DNA of 64,000 nucleotides from Shewanella subflava (lineage in GTDB: Bacteria; Pseudomonadota; Gammaproteobacteria; Enterobacterales; Shewanellaceae): the NCBI RefSeq assembly GCF_025971955.1, contig NZ_JAPDMX010000001.1, positions 91,552 through 155,551 of the forward strand. The letters run 5' to 3'. Of the stretch, positions 39,107 to 48,834 are shown piece after piece; positions within the stretch are counted from its first letter, which is position 1, and the number at the start of each line of letters is the position of its first letter. The translations under genes were made by a program, and so were the position numbers. Below the pieces are notes generated by a model that ran no database searches, had not been told where the DNA came from, and saw only the letters and a program-made list of their open reading frames with translations.

Positions 39107-40474
39107 ATGGCCATTAATGGATTGTCGGGCATGGAAAAGAAAGTCGCATTTTCGTTAGCCAGTGTATTTGGCTTACGTATGATGGGGCTATTCATGATCA
39201 TGCCTGTTTTTGCGTTATATGGGCAGCATCTTGAAGGTTTTTCACCTCTTTGGGTCGGTATCGCCATCGGTGCTTACGGGCTTACCCAAGCCATTTTACA
39301 GATCCCCATGGGCATACTGTCTGATAAGTATGGTCGCAAACCGATTATCATGGCGGGGTTAGTCCTGTTTGCCATTGGTAGTTTAATTGCCGCATCATCT
39401 GATCATATTTATGGTGTGGTGTTTGGCCGAGCAGTGCAAGGTATGGGGGCGATAGCCGCTGCCGTGTTAGCGCTTGCTGCTGATTTGACCCGCGATGAAC
39501 AGCGTACCAAAGTGATGGCTGTGATTGGCATGTGTATTGGCTTTTCGTTTGCCTTATCTTTGTTAGTTGGACCCGTTGTTGCGCAGTATGTTGGCTTAAC
39601 CGGATTGTTTTTATTGACGGCGGTTTTAGCGGTGCTGGGTATGTTAATTGTGCAGTGCTTTGTTCCAAATCCGATCAGTCAGGCACCTAAAGGTGATACC
39701 TTAGCCACACCCGCTAAATTGAAAAAAATGCTACTTGATCCGCAATTATTTCGATTAGATGCCGGTATTTTTATTCTGCATTTAGTGTTAACCGCGGTGT
39801 TTGTGGCATTACCTTTAGATTTGGTCGATGCGGGTTTGGTGAAAGAAAAACATTGGATGTTATATTTTCCGGCTTTTGTGGGTGCATTTTTTCTGATGGT
39901 GCCGTTAATCATTATCGGCGTGAAGAAAAATAATACTAAAACCATGTTTCAGATTTCACTTTTGTTGATGATAGCCTCCCTAGGCGCCATGGGCATTTTT
40001 GCTGATAATCTGTGGGTGTTGAGCGCAGCGGTGTTGTTTTTTTTCACTGGGTTTAACTACCTAGAAGCTTCACTGCCCAGCTTGATTGCTAAGTTTTGTC
40101 CCGTTGGTGATAAAGGCTCTGCCATGGGTGTGTATTCAACCAGCCAATTTTTAGGCGCATTTTGTGGTGGCATGTTAGGCGGTGGCGCGTATCAGTTAGT
40201 CGGCGCATCGGGGGTGTTTTTTGTCGCACTGGGATTAATGGTTTTATGGTTATTATTAACCTTTGGCATGGCAAAACCGGTACTGTTAAAAAGCTATACC
40301 CTTGAAGCGAATATAAAAGATAAACCGCATGCTCAAACTATGGCCACTCAGTTGTCACAGTTAACCGGTGTGGCTGAAGCCATAGTGGTGTTAGAGGATA
40401 AAGTGGCCTATTTAAAGGTGAATGACGATTTCAATTTAAGCGAAGCCAGAGCTGTGTTAGGCTCTGTTAATTAG
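39107..40474 (+). CDS. YajR-type MFS transporter with C-terminal extra domain
   Basis: A 455-residue transporter, close to E. coli YajR in length and layout. Twelve membrane helices carry the loop 2-3 motif GILSDKYGRKP and the motif MGVYSTSQFLGA in helix 11. A soluble ferredoxin-like C-terminal domain (about residues 390-455, from KSYTLEANI) is the feature that sets YajR apart among MFS exporters. The substrate is unknown. The gene lies between uvrA and ssb, which are direct divergent neighbours in E. coli. AAAAGGG precedes the start. Confidence 0.87.
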   Translation: MAINGLSGMEKKVAFSLASVFGLRMMGLFMIMPVFALYGQHLEGFSPLWVGIAIGAYGLTQAILQIPMGILSDKYGRKPIIMAGLVLFAIGSLIAASSDHIYGVVFGRAVQGMGAIAAAVLALAADLTRDEQRTKVMAVIGMCIGFSFALSLLVGPVVAQYVGLTGLFLLTAVLAVLGMLIVQCFVPNPISQAPKGDTLATPAKLKKMLLDPQLFRLDAGIFILHLVLTAVFVALPLDLVDAGLVKEKHWMLYFPAFVGAFFLMVPLIIIGVKKNNTKTMFQISLLLMIASLGAMGIFADNLWVLSAAVLFFFTGFNYLEASLPSLIAKFCPVGDKGSAMGVYSTSQFLGAFCGGMLGGGAYQLVGASGVFFVALGLMVLWLLLTFGMAKPVLLKSYTLEANIKDKPHAQTMATQLSQLTGVAEAIVVLEDKVAYLKVNDDFNLSEARAVLGSVN

Positions 40475-40528
40475 ATCATTTTGATCAACCGAATAAGTGT
40501 ATAGAAAAGATAATCGCAGGAGATTTCG

Positions 40529-41206
40529 ATGGCCAGTCGTGGTGTGAATAAAGTCATTTTAGTGGGTAACTTAGGTAAAGATCCTGAGGTACGTTACATG
40601 CCAAATGGTAATGCCGTTGCCAATTTTACTGTTGCGACGAGTGAGTCGTGGAAAGACCAACAAGGCCAGCTACAAGAGCGAACCGAATGGCATAATATTG
40701 TTATGTACCGTCGTTTAGCTGAAGTGGCGGGTGAGTACCTTAAAAAGGGCTCTAAAGTTTATTTAGAAGGCAAGCTGCAAACCAGCAAATGGCAAGACCA
40801 AACTACGGGTCAGGATCGTTACAAGACTGAAATTAATGCAATGGAAATGCAGATGCTTGATAGCCGCAATAGTGGTGCTGGTCAAGATAATACCCAATAT
40901 GATCAAGCGCCTGCGCCACGTGCACCTCAAGCCCCTCGTCCTGCTGCTCAGCCTCAGTATAATCAAGGTGGTATAAACCAGGGCGCACCACAAGGTGGTT
41001 ATCAGCAAGCACCTGCTCAAGGTGGTTATGCACAACAAAATAAGCCGGCACCTCAACAGCCTGCATATGCCCCTAAACCACAAGCGCCGCAAGGTAATTA
41101 TCAGCCTCAGCAAAATGCGGCACCTGCGCAGCGTCCAGCGCCTCAACCTGCGCAAAACTTTACCCCAGATTTAGATGAAGGCTGGGATGACGACATTCCA
41201 TTTTAG
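40529..41206 (+). CDS. ssb: Single-stranded DNA-binding protein
   Basis: A 225-residue SSB. The OB fold occupies about residues 1-110 ([34 protein letters not shown]). A long Gln/Pro/Ala/Gly-rich linker (about 115-210) follows, and the acidic tip [10 protein letters not shown], which binds partner proteins, is intact. The linker is longer than in E. coli SSB (178 residues total). AGGAG lies 7 bases before the ATG. A terminator follows. Confidence 0.97.
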   Translation: MASRGVNKVILVGNLGKDPEVRYMPNGNAVANFTVATSESWKDQQGQLQERTEWHNIVMYRRLAEVAGEYLKKGSKVYLEGKLQTSKWQDQTTGQDRYKTEINAMEMQMLDSRNSGAGQDNTQYDQAPAPRAPQAPRPAAQPQYNQGGINQGAPQGGYQQAPAQGGYAQQNKPAPQQPAYAPKPQAPQGNYQPQQNAAPAQRPAPQPAQNFTPDLDEGWDDDIPF

Positions 41207-41235
41207 GATGTTGGCTCGGTAACTTAATGACATTT

Positions 41236-41258
41236 AAGACCTGTTAGCAGGTCTTTTT
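41236..41258 (+). terminator. Terminator of ssb
   Basis: AAGACCTG, loop TTAG, CAGGTCTT and then TTT-GATTTTT: an 8-bp perfect stem 30 bases beyond the ssb stop. Confidence 0.88.
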
Positions 41259-41358
41259 GATTTTTGTATGTTGATGTAAATGAGCGGGTTTTTCTCTTTT
41301 ATAAACAAGCTCTGGTAAACTCTGCTGAGATTAAGTAATCAATCTTAAAAAGAAGATC

Positions 41359-42366
41359 ATGATGGAAAAAATTCTGTTCATACGCCATGACAAAATCGGA
41401 GATTTTATTCTCACATGGCCTGCTTTTTATATATTAAAAAAGGCATTACCTAATACACGTATTGAGGTTTTTGTTGCTCCAGTAATGAAAAGCTTCGCAC
41501 TGACCTGTCCCTATATTGATGATGTTGTTGTCGATACCGGTGACGATGCACAGTTAATTGAGCAAATTGAAGCCAATCGTTACGATGCGATAATCGTGTC
41601 TTACTCAGATTTTCGCATCTATAACTTACTGCGAAAAATAAATGTCCCATACAAAATAGCCCCTAATAGCGGTTGGTTTCAGTATCTTTATCGCCGTAGA
41701 GCCGATACCAAATACAAAAAAGGTGAACCTTGTTGGCGAGGCGGGTGTATGTTGGTCGAACAGTTTTTACTTGACCATCACATCGCTATACCTCCCCAGC
41801 CAGCACAATTGTGGGATGTGAGCTCTGAGCGTGAACAGTGGCGCAAATACTATCAGCAGCAAAATGATGAAAAACTGATTTTTATCCACCCGGGTACAGG
41901 CGGCTCTTCAGGCAGCTTGCCAGAAGCGCATTTTGCTGAGTTGATGACAAAAATTAATCAGCTCACAAATTTAGATTGCCGTTTTGTATTAACCTATAGT
42001 GGTGATGAGAAAGCGCTTGCGCTGAATATTCAATCATTACTGGCCAAAACAGATATCAAAGTTGAATTAGCCACACCATTGAAAAACTTGGCTGATTTTG
42101 CCCGTTCAATTGTGGCGGCAGATATGTTTATTGCTGGCTCAACAGGGCCATTGCATATTGCTGGGCTCCACAATGTGCCAACGGTAGGCTTTTATGCTGG
42201 ACGGCGCTCTGAGCCAAAAGTCAGGTGGCAAACGTTATCTGAATCGTCCAAAAGATTGGCGTTTACGCCACCTGTAGGAAGGCGTACTGGTAGAAATATG
42301 GCATTGGTTGATATCGATGATGCCGCAACAAAAATCAGTGCGTTTTTAAATCGATTTTATGCCTAA
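41359..42366 (+). CDS. Glycosyltransferase family 9 (heptosyltransferase-like), LPS core
   Basis: A 335-residue cytosolic GT-B enzyme. The N-terminus is KILFIRHDKIGDFILTWP, the typical start of heptosyltransferases. The C-terminal nucleotide-sugar half carries FIHPGTGGSSGSLPEAHFAEL and the loop AGSTGPLHIAG. The family adds ADP-heptose to the lipid A-Kdo core or grows it. It begins a run of five same-strand sugar genes including hldD, which makes ADP-heptose, so inner-core assembly is the likely role. Two ATG codons stand in tandem (41359, 41362). Confidence 0.87.
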   Translation: MMEKILFIRHDKIGDFILTWPAFYILKKALPNTRIEVFVAPVMKSFALTCPYIDDVVVDTGDDAQLIEQIEANRYDAIIVSYSDFRIYNLLRKINVPYKIAPNSGWFQYLYRRRADTKYKKGEPCWRGGCMLVEQFLLDHHIAIPPQPAQLWDVSSEREQWRKYYQQQNDEKLIFIHPGTGGSSGSLPEAHFAELMTKINQLTNLDCRFVLTYSGDEKALALNIQSLLAKTDIKVELATPLKNLADFARSIVAADMFIAGSTGPLHIAGLHNVPTVGFYAGRRSEPKVRWQTLSESSKRLAFTPPVGRRTGRNMALVDIDDAATKISAFLNRFYA

Positions 42367-42423
42367 GTGTAATATGTATAAATTGGTCGACCGAAAACTA
42401 TCCAACGTTATGGAAGCAATATT

Positions 42424-43377
42424 ATGATCGTAATTACTGGAGCCGCAGGCTTTATTGGCAGTAACTTAGTTAAGACATTAAATCAATTAGGTCGCAATGA
42501 CATTATCGCTGTTGATGATCTGACCGATGGCACAAAAATATTCAATTTAGCTGACTGTGAAATTGCGGATTATTTAGATAAAGATGCTTTTCTCTCTCAG
42601 ATAAAGTCTGGTCAACTTGGCGATAACATTGAGGTTATCTTCCATCAAGGTGCTTGTTCATCTACTACAGAGTGGGATGGCAAGTTTATGATGGAGAATA
42701 ACTTTGAATACTCCAAGACATTGTTGCATTTTTGTCAGGCCAATAATGTGCAATTTATTTATGCATCTTCAGCGTCGGTTTATGGCGGCAGCGATAAGTT
42801 TGTTGAAAAACGTGAGCTGGAAAAACCGTTAAATGTGTATGCATATTCTAAATTTTTATTTGATCAGTATGTCCGTCAGCAAAAATTAACTACCCAGGTT
42901 GCAGGGCTAAGATATTTTAACGTTTATGGCCCTCGCGAGCAGCATAAAGGCGGCATGGCGAGCGTGGCATTCCACTTTAATAATCAAATAAAAGCCAATG
43001 GTTTATGCCGTTTGTTTGAAGGTGTAGATGGTTATGAAAATGGTCAACAATTACGTGACTTTGTTTACGTTGAAGATGTGGTACAAGTGAACTTGTGGCT
43101 GTGGAAAAATGCTAACGTTTCCGGCATTTTCAATTGTGGTACGGGTAAGGCTCAAAGCTTTAATGATGTGGCTAATGCGGTGATTAACTATCACGGTAAA
43201 GGACATATTGAATATATTCCGTTCCCAGACAAGCTTAAAGGTGCTTACCAAAGCTACACTCAAGCCGATTTAACGCAATTAAGAAAGGTTGGCTGCCAAC
43301 ATGAGTTTAAAACTGTTGAGCAGGCTGTTCCTGAATATCTAGACTGGTTGAAAGCGCAACACTTTATTGGTCAGTAA
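42424..43377 (+). CDS. hldD: ADP-L-glycero-D-manno-heptose 6-epimerase
   Basis: A 317-residue extended SDR enzyme that epimerises ADP-D-glycero-D-manno-heptose to the L form, the donor of inner-core LPS heptose. The NADP-binding motif is [10 protein letters not shown] at the N-terminus. The catalytic YxxxK appears in [12 protein letters not shown], with ASSASVYGG before it and [11 protein letters not shown] after it. It sits inside the glycosyltransferase cluster with 57 bases from the upstream GT9 gene and 37 to the next. Confidence 0.96.
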   Translation: MIVITGAAGFIGSNLVKTLNQLGRNDIIAVDDLTDGTKIFNLADCEIADYLDKDAFLSQIKSGQLGDNIEVIFHQGACSSTTEWDGKFMMENNFEYSKTLLHFCQANNVQFIYASSASVYGGSDKFVEKRELEKPLNVYAYSKFLFDQYVRQQKLTTQVAGLRYFNVYGPREQHKGGMASVAFHFNNQIKANGLCRLFEGVDGYENGQQLRDFVYVEDVVQVNLWLWKNANVSGIFNCGTGKAQSFNDVANAVINYHGKGHIEYIPFPDKLKGAYQSYTQADLTQLRKVGCQHEFKTVEQAVPEYLDWLKAQHFIGQ

Positions 43378-43414
43378 ACTGTTTTTAACTCTTTAATGTA
43401 AAGTGGAACAATAA

Positions 43415-44260
43415 ATGAAAAAGGCTATTTTTACATTGGCAATTGGTTATACTAATCCAATGTATAACGCAGCATTGCTGGGTTTTAAGTTATATGCTGA
43501 AAAAGTGGGTGCGGATCTCATTGTGTCAGATCAATTCCACTATCCTATCAACATAAAAAAACCGCAGCATACCGCGAGTCCTGCCTGGACCGAAAAACTG
43601 TACATTAAAGAATTATTAACACAATACGATAGAGTGTTATATGTGGATGCGGATATTATTATTACGCCACATGCGAAAAACATATTTGAACAATATGATG
43701 ATTTAGAAACCATTTATATGTTCAATGAAGGGGCATTACTCGAGCGCCAACCTGTTTTAGATAAAATCTTTGCCATAAAAGGGCCTGTTGCAAACTGGCC
43801 TCAAGTCAATGGCCGCCCAGTGTATTTCAATTTGGGCTGCATGCTTATTTCAAACAAAAGCCAATTATTCGACATAGCGAATTTAGAAGATCTACAGCAG
43901 GTGTGTAATCACATCAAGTATTACGAGCAAACCTATATTAACTACCTCATACAGCGTGATGGATTAAAATACCAAAGTATTGATGCAGAATTTAATCGTA
44001 TGGATGTGTTAGGAGAAGAAGGATATCGCGATGCGAGCTTCATTCATTATGCTGGCCGTGGATATACCAATTCTTCATTAAAACGTGAAGTGCGATTTGT
44101 GAATGATTTTTGTGAGTTAAATAAAGAAGTGATCGCAGCAGAAACACTGGCTGATATTAAGCAAAGTGGATGGGAACTTTTCATTAATAAAGCCCACAAA
44201 CGATACAAGCTGCCTAGATCATTGGTGAATTATTTAGCTAAAAAGTTTGTCACTATCTAA
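43415..44260 (+). CDS. Putative GT8-like glycosyltransferase
   Basis: A 281-residue protein with a GT-A pattern: an early strand KKAIFTLAIGYTNPMYNAAL, a DxD metal/nucleotide-sugar motif in RVLYVDADIIITP, and later FNLGCMLISN and RDASFIHYAGRGY, as in GT8 galactosyl/glycogenin-like enzymes where a C-terminal His helps bind metal. The role is probably addition of a core hexose in LPS; the sugar is not predictable. It lies within the same-strand cluster between hldD and a GT25 gene. Confidence 0.75.
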   Translation: MKKAIFTLAIGYTNPMYNAALLGFKLYAEKVGADLIVSDQFHYPINIKKPQHTASPAWTEKLYIKELLTQYDRVLYVDADIIITPHAKNIFEQYDDLETIYMFNEGALLERQPVLDKIFAIKGPVANWPQVNGRPVYFNLGCMLISNKSQLFDIANLEDLQQVCNHIKYYEQTYINYLIQRDGLKYQSIDAEFNRMDVLGEEGYRDASFIHYAGRGYTNSSLKREVRFVNDFCELNKEVIAAETLADIKQSGWELFINKAHKRYKLPRSLVNYLAKKFVTI

Positions 44261-44300
44261 TCTTAGATAATTTAAAGTATCCATCAATTTATTTGGAGCG

Positions 44301-45083
44301 ATGATTTTGCTTAAATACAAAGTGTTTGTTATTAACCTTGCGCGTTCACCTCAGCGATTAGAGGCTATTTCTGCACAATTACAAAAATTTGGCATCAACT
44401 TTGAACGTATTGAGGCTGTAGATGGTAATACCTATTCAGCAGAGCAAATAGAGGCGGTTTCTCCACAGGCGCTTGTTAACAAAAGTTATTACAGGGATTT
44501 GGGTAAAGGCGAGGTGGGTTGTTCGCTCAGTCATAAACGAGCATGGCAAAAAGTAATTGATGATGAGCTTGATTTTGCTTTTATCCTAGAAGATGACATT
44601 ACCCTTGAAGCGAATTTTGGTGATGTCATAGAACTGTTTGAATCACTCCCTCACAATGATTGGGAATATGTGAAACTATACCCGATGAAGCGGGGTTCAG
44701 GGAAAAATATTCGCCATTCATTCCCATATAAAGGGCATGAATTTGTGACTTATCATAAGCTTCCTCTTAGCACGGCCGCACAGGTTGTCAGTTATAAAGG
44801 GGCGCAACGGCTACTGAAAAATATGCCGTATGTTCTTGAGCCGATTGATGGACAGCTGAAATCATGGTGGACATTAGATATTTATCCTATGGGGTTAACA
44901 CCTTATTGTGTGTCTGTTGCTGCTGATGTAGGTTCTGAAATTAATCCTAACGGGGGATTAGAGAGAATGAAGCAGCGAAAATTAACCAAATTACTCTTAA
45001 ATTGGACTCGAGCATTTAAACGCATGATAGCTATGCCATCATTAGATAAACATTTTAATCAGTTTAAAAATAGCTTGAAGTAA
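44301..45083 (+). CDS. Glycosyltransferase family 25 (LPS beta-1,4-galactosyltransferase-like)
   Basis: A 260-residue GT25 enzyme. It shows the family start YKVFVINLARSPQRLEAI, then FERIEAVDGNTYS, GEVGCSLSHKRAWQKVID and the acidic motif FAFILEDDI. Members such as Lgt/LpsA/LpsB add hexoses to lipooligosaccharide. It is separated from the next gene by 8 bases, so it is probably translated from a common mRNA. Confidence 0.86.
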   Translation: MILLKYKVFVINLARSPQRLEAISAQLQKFGINFERIEAVDGNTYSAEQIEAVSPQALVNKSYYRDLGKGEVGCSLSHKRAWQKVIDDELDFAFILEDDITLEANFGDVIELFESLPHNDWEYVKLYPMKRGSGKNIRHSFPYKGHEFVTYHKLPLSTAAQVVSYKGAQRLLKNMPYVLEPIDGQLKSWWTLDIYPMGLTPYCVSVAADVGSEINPNGGLERMKQRKLTKLLLNWTRAFKRMIAMPSLDKHFNQFKNSLK

Positions 45084-45091
45084 GGAATATT

Positions 45092-46201
45092 GTGAACGGA
45101 CTAGTCAGCCATCAACAGCTTCTCAATGCCAAACGAGTGCTTTATATGACTCATTTAGCTATAGGTGATTTTGTTTATCAAGGTGTTTGGTTATCGGCGT
45201 TAAAGGCCAAATATCCACACTTAACCATTGATATTTGGTTTGATGATTGCCGTCGTAAACCCCATGAATGGGCCAGTGGTCGTAATCAAATTTTAACCGA
45301 ATGGATTGATGCCATTGGTGATTTTGGTGATGTTTATCCTATTGTGTCAAATGTTCCACAACGTGAGCAGTTTATTGCTAAAGCACAACAACAAGACTAT
45401 GACGTGGTCGTGTTTGTCGGTAAAAATCGTGCTGCTCAGTATGCTAAGCTAGCAAGACAAATATCTCCTAAGGGGTGGATTGTCGCGACATCTAGCGGGG
45501 AAAATTTTTTAACTAAGTGGCTGTACTTTAATAAATTAGATGGCGTAATCAGTTACGATGATATTGCTGATTCAACTCAGCATATTACTGAGTTATATGG
45601 TCAATGTTTTGGTCAGTTATTGGGGCTTAACGCAGCAGATTTAGTGTCTGGTTATACTCAGTTAATGATCCAACCTGAAGCGCAGTACACTGTGCAAGCT
45701 AAACAAATAATTACAGCATTAACCGAAGGTGATACCTCAAAACGTGTGTGTTTTATTAATCATCTCTCAACGGCAGAGAAAAAAGATTACCCCTGGTCTC
45801 AACTGAAAGACGTGATGTTGAAGCTTGTTCAGCAATATCCCCAATTGGTATTTATTATCAATACCCCGCCGAATAAATTAACGACAATCCAACAGGCTGT
45901 TGAAGCAGACACAAAGCTAAGTGCTTTGCCTATTCGCGTTTTTACCGCTTTGGATAATTTTTTCCAATTACCCGCATTGATGGCTGAGTGTGATTTTTGT
46001 TTCAGTGTTGACACCGCCACTGCACACCTTGCTGTCAGCATGGATGTACCGCAAGTCACTGTGATGGCTAGCAACTTTAAACTGTGGCAGCCATTAGGCG
46101 ATAGTGTGATTTTAGAAGGCACGGGTAAAGCGAGTTCTGTGACTCCTCAGACCGTTGTAAATGCCTGTAAATCACAACTAGATAAGATTATCTGTGCTTA
46201 A
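45092..46201 (+). CDS. Glycosyltransferase family 9-like protein (second heptosyltransferase-type)
   Basis: A 369-residue protein with a GT9-type layout. The N-terminus is RVLYMTHLAIGDFVYQGVWL and the C-terminal half carries FSVDTATAHLAVSMDVPQVTVMA, the hallmark acceptor/donor loop. The start is GTG at 45092 with AAGGAA before it. It ends the five-gene run; a MITE-like repeat begins 6 bases after the stop. Confidence 0.8.
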   Translation: MNGLVSHQQLLNAKRVLYMTHLAIGDFVYQGVWLSALKAKYPHLTIDIWFDDCRRKPHEWASGRNQILTEWIDAIGDFGDVYPIVSNVPQREQFIAKAQQQDYDVVVFVGKNRAAQYAKLARQISPKGWIVATSSGENFLTKWLYFNKLDGVISYDDIADSTQHITELYGQCFGQLLGLNAADLVSGYTQLMIQPEAQYTVQAKQIITALTEGDTSKRVCFINHLSTAEKKDYPWSQLKDVMLKLVQQYPQLVFIINTPPNKLTTIQQAVEADTKLSALPIRVFTALDNFFQLPALMAECDFCFSVDTATAHLAVSMDVPQVTVMASNFKLWQPLGDSVILEGTGKASSVTPQTVVNACKSQLDKIICA

Positions 46202-46206
46202 GTTTG

Positions 46207-46366
46207 ATACCAATGGTAATAAATAATTGTTTATTCTAGCTTGTTTAAATACGCGAATATTGGCTTAGATTATTCCATTGTCGAATAATGACATATCGTA
46301 AAAATCGGCTTTGTTATCCTGTGTTTTCTAGGCTACTTCTGACTACTTATGTATTGTGATTGGCAT
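46207..46366. mobile_element. MITE-like inverted-repeat element, copy 2
   Basis: TACCAATGGTAAT at the left and ATTGTGATTGGCAT (46353-46366) at the right match the ends of the copy at 24829-24991. Between them the core is recognisable but diverged: CTTGTTTAAATACG, TTAGATTATT, TGTCGAATAATGAC, TATCGTAAAAATC. It starts 6 bases after the stop of the upstream GT9-like gene. It fills half of the 351-base gap to the convergent GT4 gene; nothing else is seen there. Confidence 0.75.
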
Positions 46367-46552
46367 AAACTGTTGGTTCACTCTAGTGTGAAGATGTAGA
46401 TAAATCATCATGGGATCTTTAAGACGCCAATGTACGAGTCATTCATCGCACTTGTGGCAGTGTGAATGCAACTTTAATAAGGTTCGTTATACTATTTTAG
46501 CTGGACTGCAAAAATACGCTAGAGAACAGCTAACATGCGTTAATTATTAATT

Positions 46553-47536
46553 CTAAGTAATAGGTAATAGCTTTATTAAGGTATTTAGAGAGTATGGTTG
46601 GTTTTCATTTAATGTTTGACCATTTAATACTTTTTCATACTGTAGTTGATATTGGTTTGCCATAATATCGGCGTTAAAAAGATCCCGAGCAATTTGATGG
46701 CAGGTTTGCCTATTAAAATCACCCACGTGGTTTAATGCATTAATCATTTCATTATAATTGTTTGAAAGAAATCCAATTTCAGGTTCGGTGATGATCTCTG
46801 GTAATGAACCATAAGCGGTTCCAATTACAGGAGACCCAAGAAATAAACTTTCGGTAATGGCTAGCCCGAAAGGTTCATGCCAACGAACTGGAAATAGCAG
46901 CGCATTGGATTGTCTAATGATATTAAATTTAGCATCTCCTCCCACCATGCCATTAAATTGGATATTGAAATCTAAATTGCAGTATCCATTTTTTCCAATT
47001 TCTAATCTTTTCCCCCCAAGTACCGAGAGCTTGTATCCCGCTTTTTTAGCAACATAAGCAGCACCTTTTAGATTTTTATGGGGTTCAGTAGCTTTACCTA
47101 AAAAGTGTACAAAATTGCTTTTGGGATTGAAATTAGGTTTTGCATATTCGTCCCAATCTAAACCATTGAAGACATAGCAATTACTATGATGGTTGTGAGC
47201 GTGACGTTGTGAAATGAAAATAGTATTGCGGTGATATTGTTTTTTTTCGTCAGCATTCGCATGTTCCGTGCAAACAAATGGCTTGTTTAACTCACCATTG
47301 TAAGCGCAATGAAAATGCACAATATCAGGCCAATCTGTAATTTGCTCATTGAATGATTTTTTTTTGTTATACAGTAATGTGCCTTCAGGTCTAACTTCGT
47401 GTGGTCGCATTAAAAACTTAACGTCATGTCCTTGTTTTTTTTGCGCCGAAGCAAGTGACCATACAACTCTTTCTGTACCGCCGTATTTAAATGCAGGAAA
47501 TGGGCCGCGACAGAGTAAAACATGTAAAATTTTCAT
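46553..47536 (-). CDS. Glycosyltransferase family 4 (GT-B) protein
   Basis: A 327-residue GT-B enzyme. The N-terminus is MKILHVLLCRGPFPAFKYGG with the glycine loop YGGTERVVWSLA. The C-terminal domain carries the EX7E motif in HEPFGLAITESLFLGSPVIG, with retaining GT4 features. A longer frame from a TTG at 47551 exists, but the ATG at 47536 gives the family-typical start and has a CGGAAA at moderate distance. It points toward the other glycosyltransferase genes and ends 187 bases from the MITE-like repeat. It may belong to the same LPS locus but on its own transcript. Confidence 0.85.
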   Translation of the reverse strand: MKILHVLLCRGPFPAFKYGGTERVVWSLASAQKKQGHDVKFLMRPHEVRPEGTLLYNKKKSFNEQITDWPDIVHFHCAYNGELNKPFVCTEHANADEKKQYHRNTIFISQRHAHNHHSNCYVFNGLDWDEYAKPNFNPKSNFVHFLGKATEPHKNLKGAAYVAKKAGYKLSVLGGKRLEIGKNGYCNLDFNIQFNGMVGGDAKFNIIRQSNALLFPVRWHEPFGLAITESLFLGSPVIGTAYGSLPEIITEPEIGFLSNNYNEMINALNHVGDFNRQTCHQIARDLFNADIMANQYQLQYEKVLNGQTLNENQPYSLNTLIKLLPIT

Positions 47537-47861
47537 TATGAATTTCCGCAAAATTTTATTATTGAACTATTGGTCGTTTATCTCTTTGTTTAATTTTTAT
47601 CGAAAAAGAGACACACGTCCCAATGATTATTGCGATACAGAATTGGAATGCGTTTAAATATCTAACATATTGATAGTCGTTGATAATAGCATCATACATC
47701 CATTGTTAAAGCGATAGTTAATATATCTGTGTCATTGGTTTTTTACATTTAGTACCGAAAATTACCCAAAAGCTCGCGTGAAAACCTCTTTAGATGATTG
47801 TAAACGTCTATTAAACACCACAGGACAAGATTATCTGCCCTAATGAATTCGCGTAAATGAA
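47537..47861. other. Intergenic region, AT-rich
   Basis: Between two minus-strand genes. It should hold the promoter of the GT4 gene, but I see no clear sigma-70 match, no strong hairpin and no frame beyond a short antisense shadow at its left edge. Confidence 0.5.
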
Positions 47862-48650
47862 TTACATTGATAAAAAATCAGCTGAGCGCTTTTGTTTTAG
47901 CTCAATTGGCTCGCTATTTATGCTGATTTGGTATTTATCGAGAATTTGCTGATATTCCCCTGATTGTTTTAGTGCTGACACACCAAGGGTGAATTGTGCG
48001 AGGGCGGCTTCTTGTTGGGCATTAAAACCGATATACAAAGGCTGCTTGTCAGGCATGGAACCGGCAAACTGAATTTTATCACTTAATCCTAATTGTTTTG
48101 CTGTGTATTCGATGACATTTTTATTATCAACAATGACCTTGTGGCGCCCTTTTGTTAATCGAATAATGTTCATTGAAAGCGGGTCTTCGCCCGAGGCGAG
48201 AAACAGCGCTTTATGTTGGTATAAATATGGCCCCAGCACGGTGCCATAGTCATAACCTTTAATCGCAGCAATAGATTGTTGATTGAGATCGCTGAGTTGA
48301 TGATAAGTCCAAGAATTGTTTTTAACCACAAAAAAATCATTACTATAATATCCAACTTCGGTGTCATCTATTAATAATTGATTCGCCGTGGCAACGGTTG
48401 CTGTGATGGCTAATACTGCATCAATGTTACCTGCTTTGGCTTCTTTTAATGCCCTCTTAAATGGCATTGGGATAAAAACGACGCGACTTCCCTGGGTTTC
48501 AAAAGCGCGCTGAACAATTTCGACCAGATAACCTGGTTGAGTATCGCAAATATAAGGGCACCAGACATCCGATGCTACATGGAGCGTTTTTGCAGATAAA
48601 GTGAAGCAGCAAAAAACTAAGGCTGTTGCTATCACGGATCTTCGTCGCAT
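47862..48650 (-). CDS. Orphan periplasmic solute-binding protein (SBP_bac_3 type)
   Basis: A 262-residue exported protein. The signal peptide spans about residues 1-20 (MRRRSVIATALVFCCFTLSA). The mature part begins TLHVASDVWCPYICDTQPGY and has LVEIVQRAFETQGSRVVFIP, the binding-protein family 3 pattern. It carries two cysteines (CPYIC) near the ligand-cleft start, which could form a disulfide. No permease or ATPase gene is adjacent, so it may be a sensory or stand-alone binding protein. The ligand is unknown. Confidence 0.8.
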   Translation of the reverse strand: MRRRSVIATALVFCCFTLSAKTLHVASDVWCPYICDTQPGYLVEIVQRAFETQGSRVVFIPMPFKRALKEAKAGNIDAVLAITATVATANQLLIDDTEVGYYSNDFFVVKNNSWTYHQLSDLNQQSIAAIKGYDYGTVLGPYLYQHKALFLASGEDPLSMNIIRLTKGRHKVIVDNKNVIEYTAKQLGLSDKIQFAGSMPDKQPLYIGFNAQQEAALAQFTLGVSALKQSGEYQQILDKYQISINSEPIELKQKRSADFLSM

Positions 48651-48834
48651 AGAGTTCTCTAGAAGTTTTTAAGCATACTATCATTAAGCATTTACTGTTA
48701 TTCAGCAATATCTTTAATGTATTGATGTGGCTTTTTGAGAGGAGTCACTCAATTTTGTGGTAATTGCGGTATCGTCACTCGATTACTAAGTTCGAATATT
48801 ATTATTTATGAAAAATAGCTAATGGTGGATGAAT

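Noticed and set aside
40763..41155. Minus-strand frame opposite ssb, rich in Arg and Leu
   Set aside because: It is a shadow of the Gln/Pro/Ala-rich SSB linker, with repetitive composition and no family resemblance.
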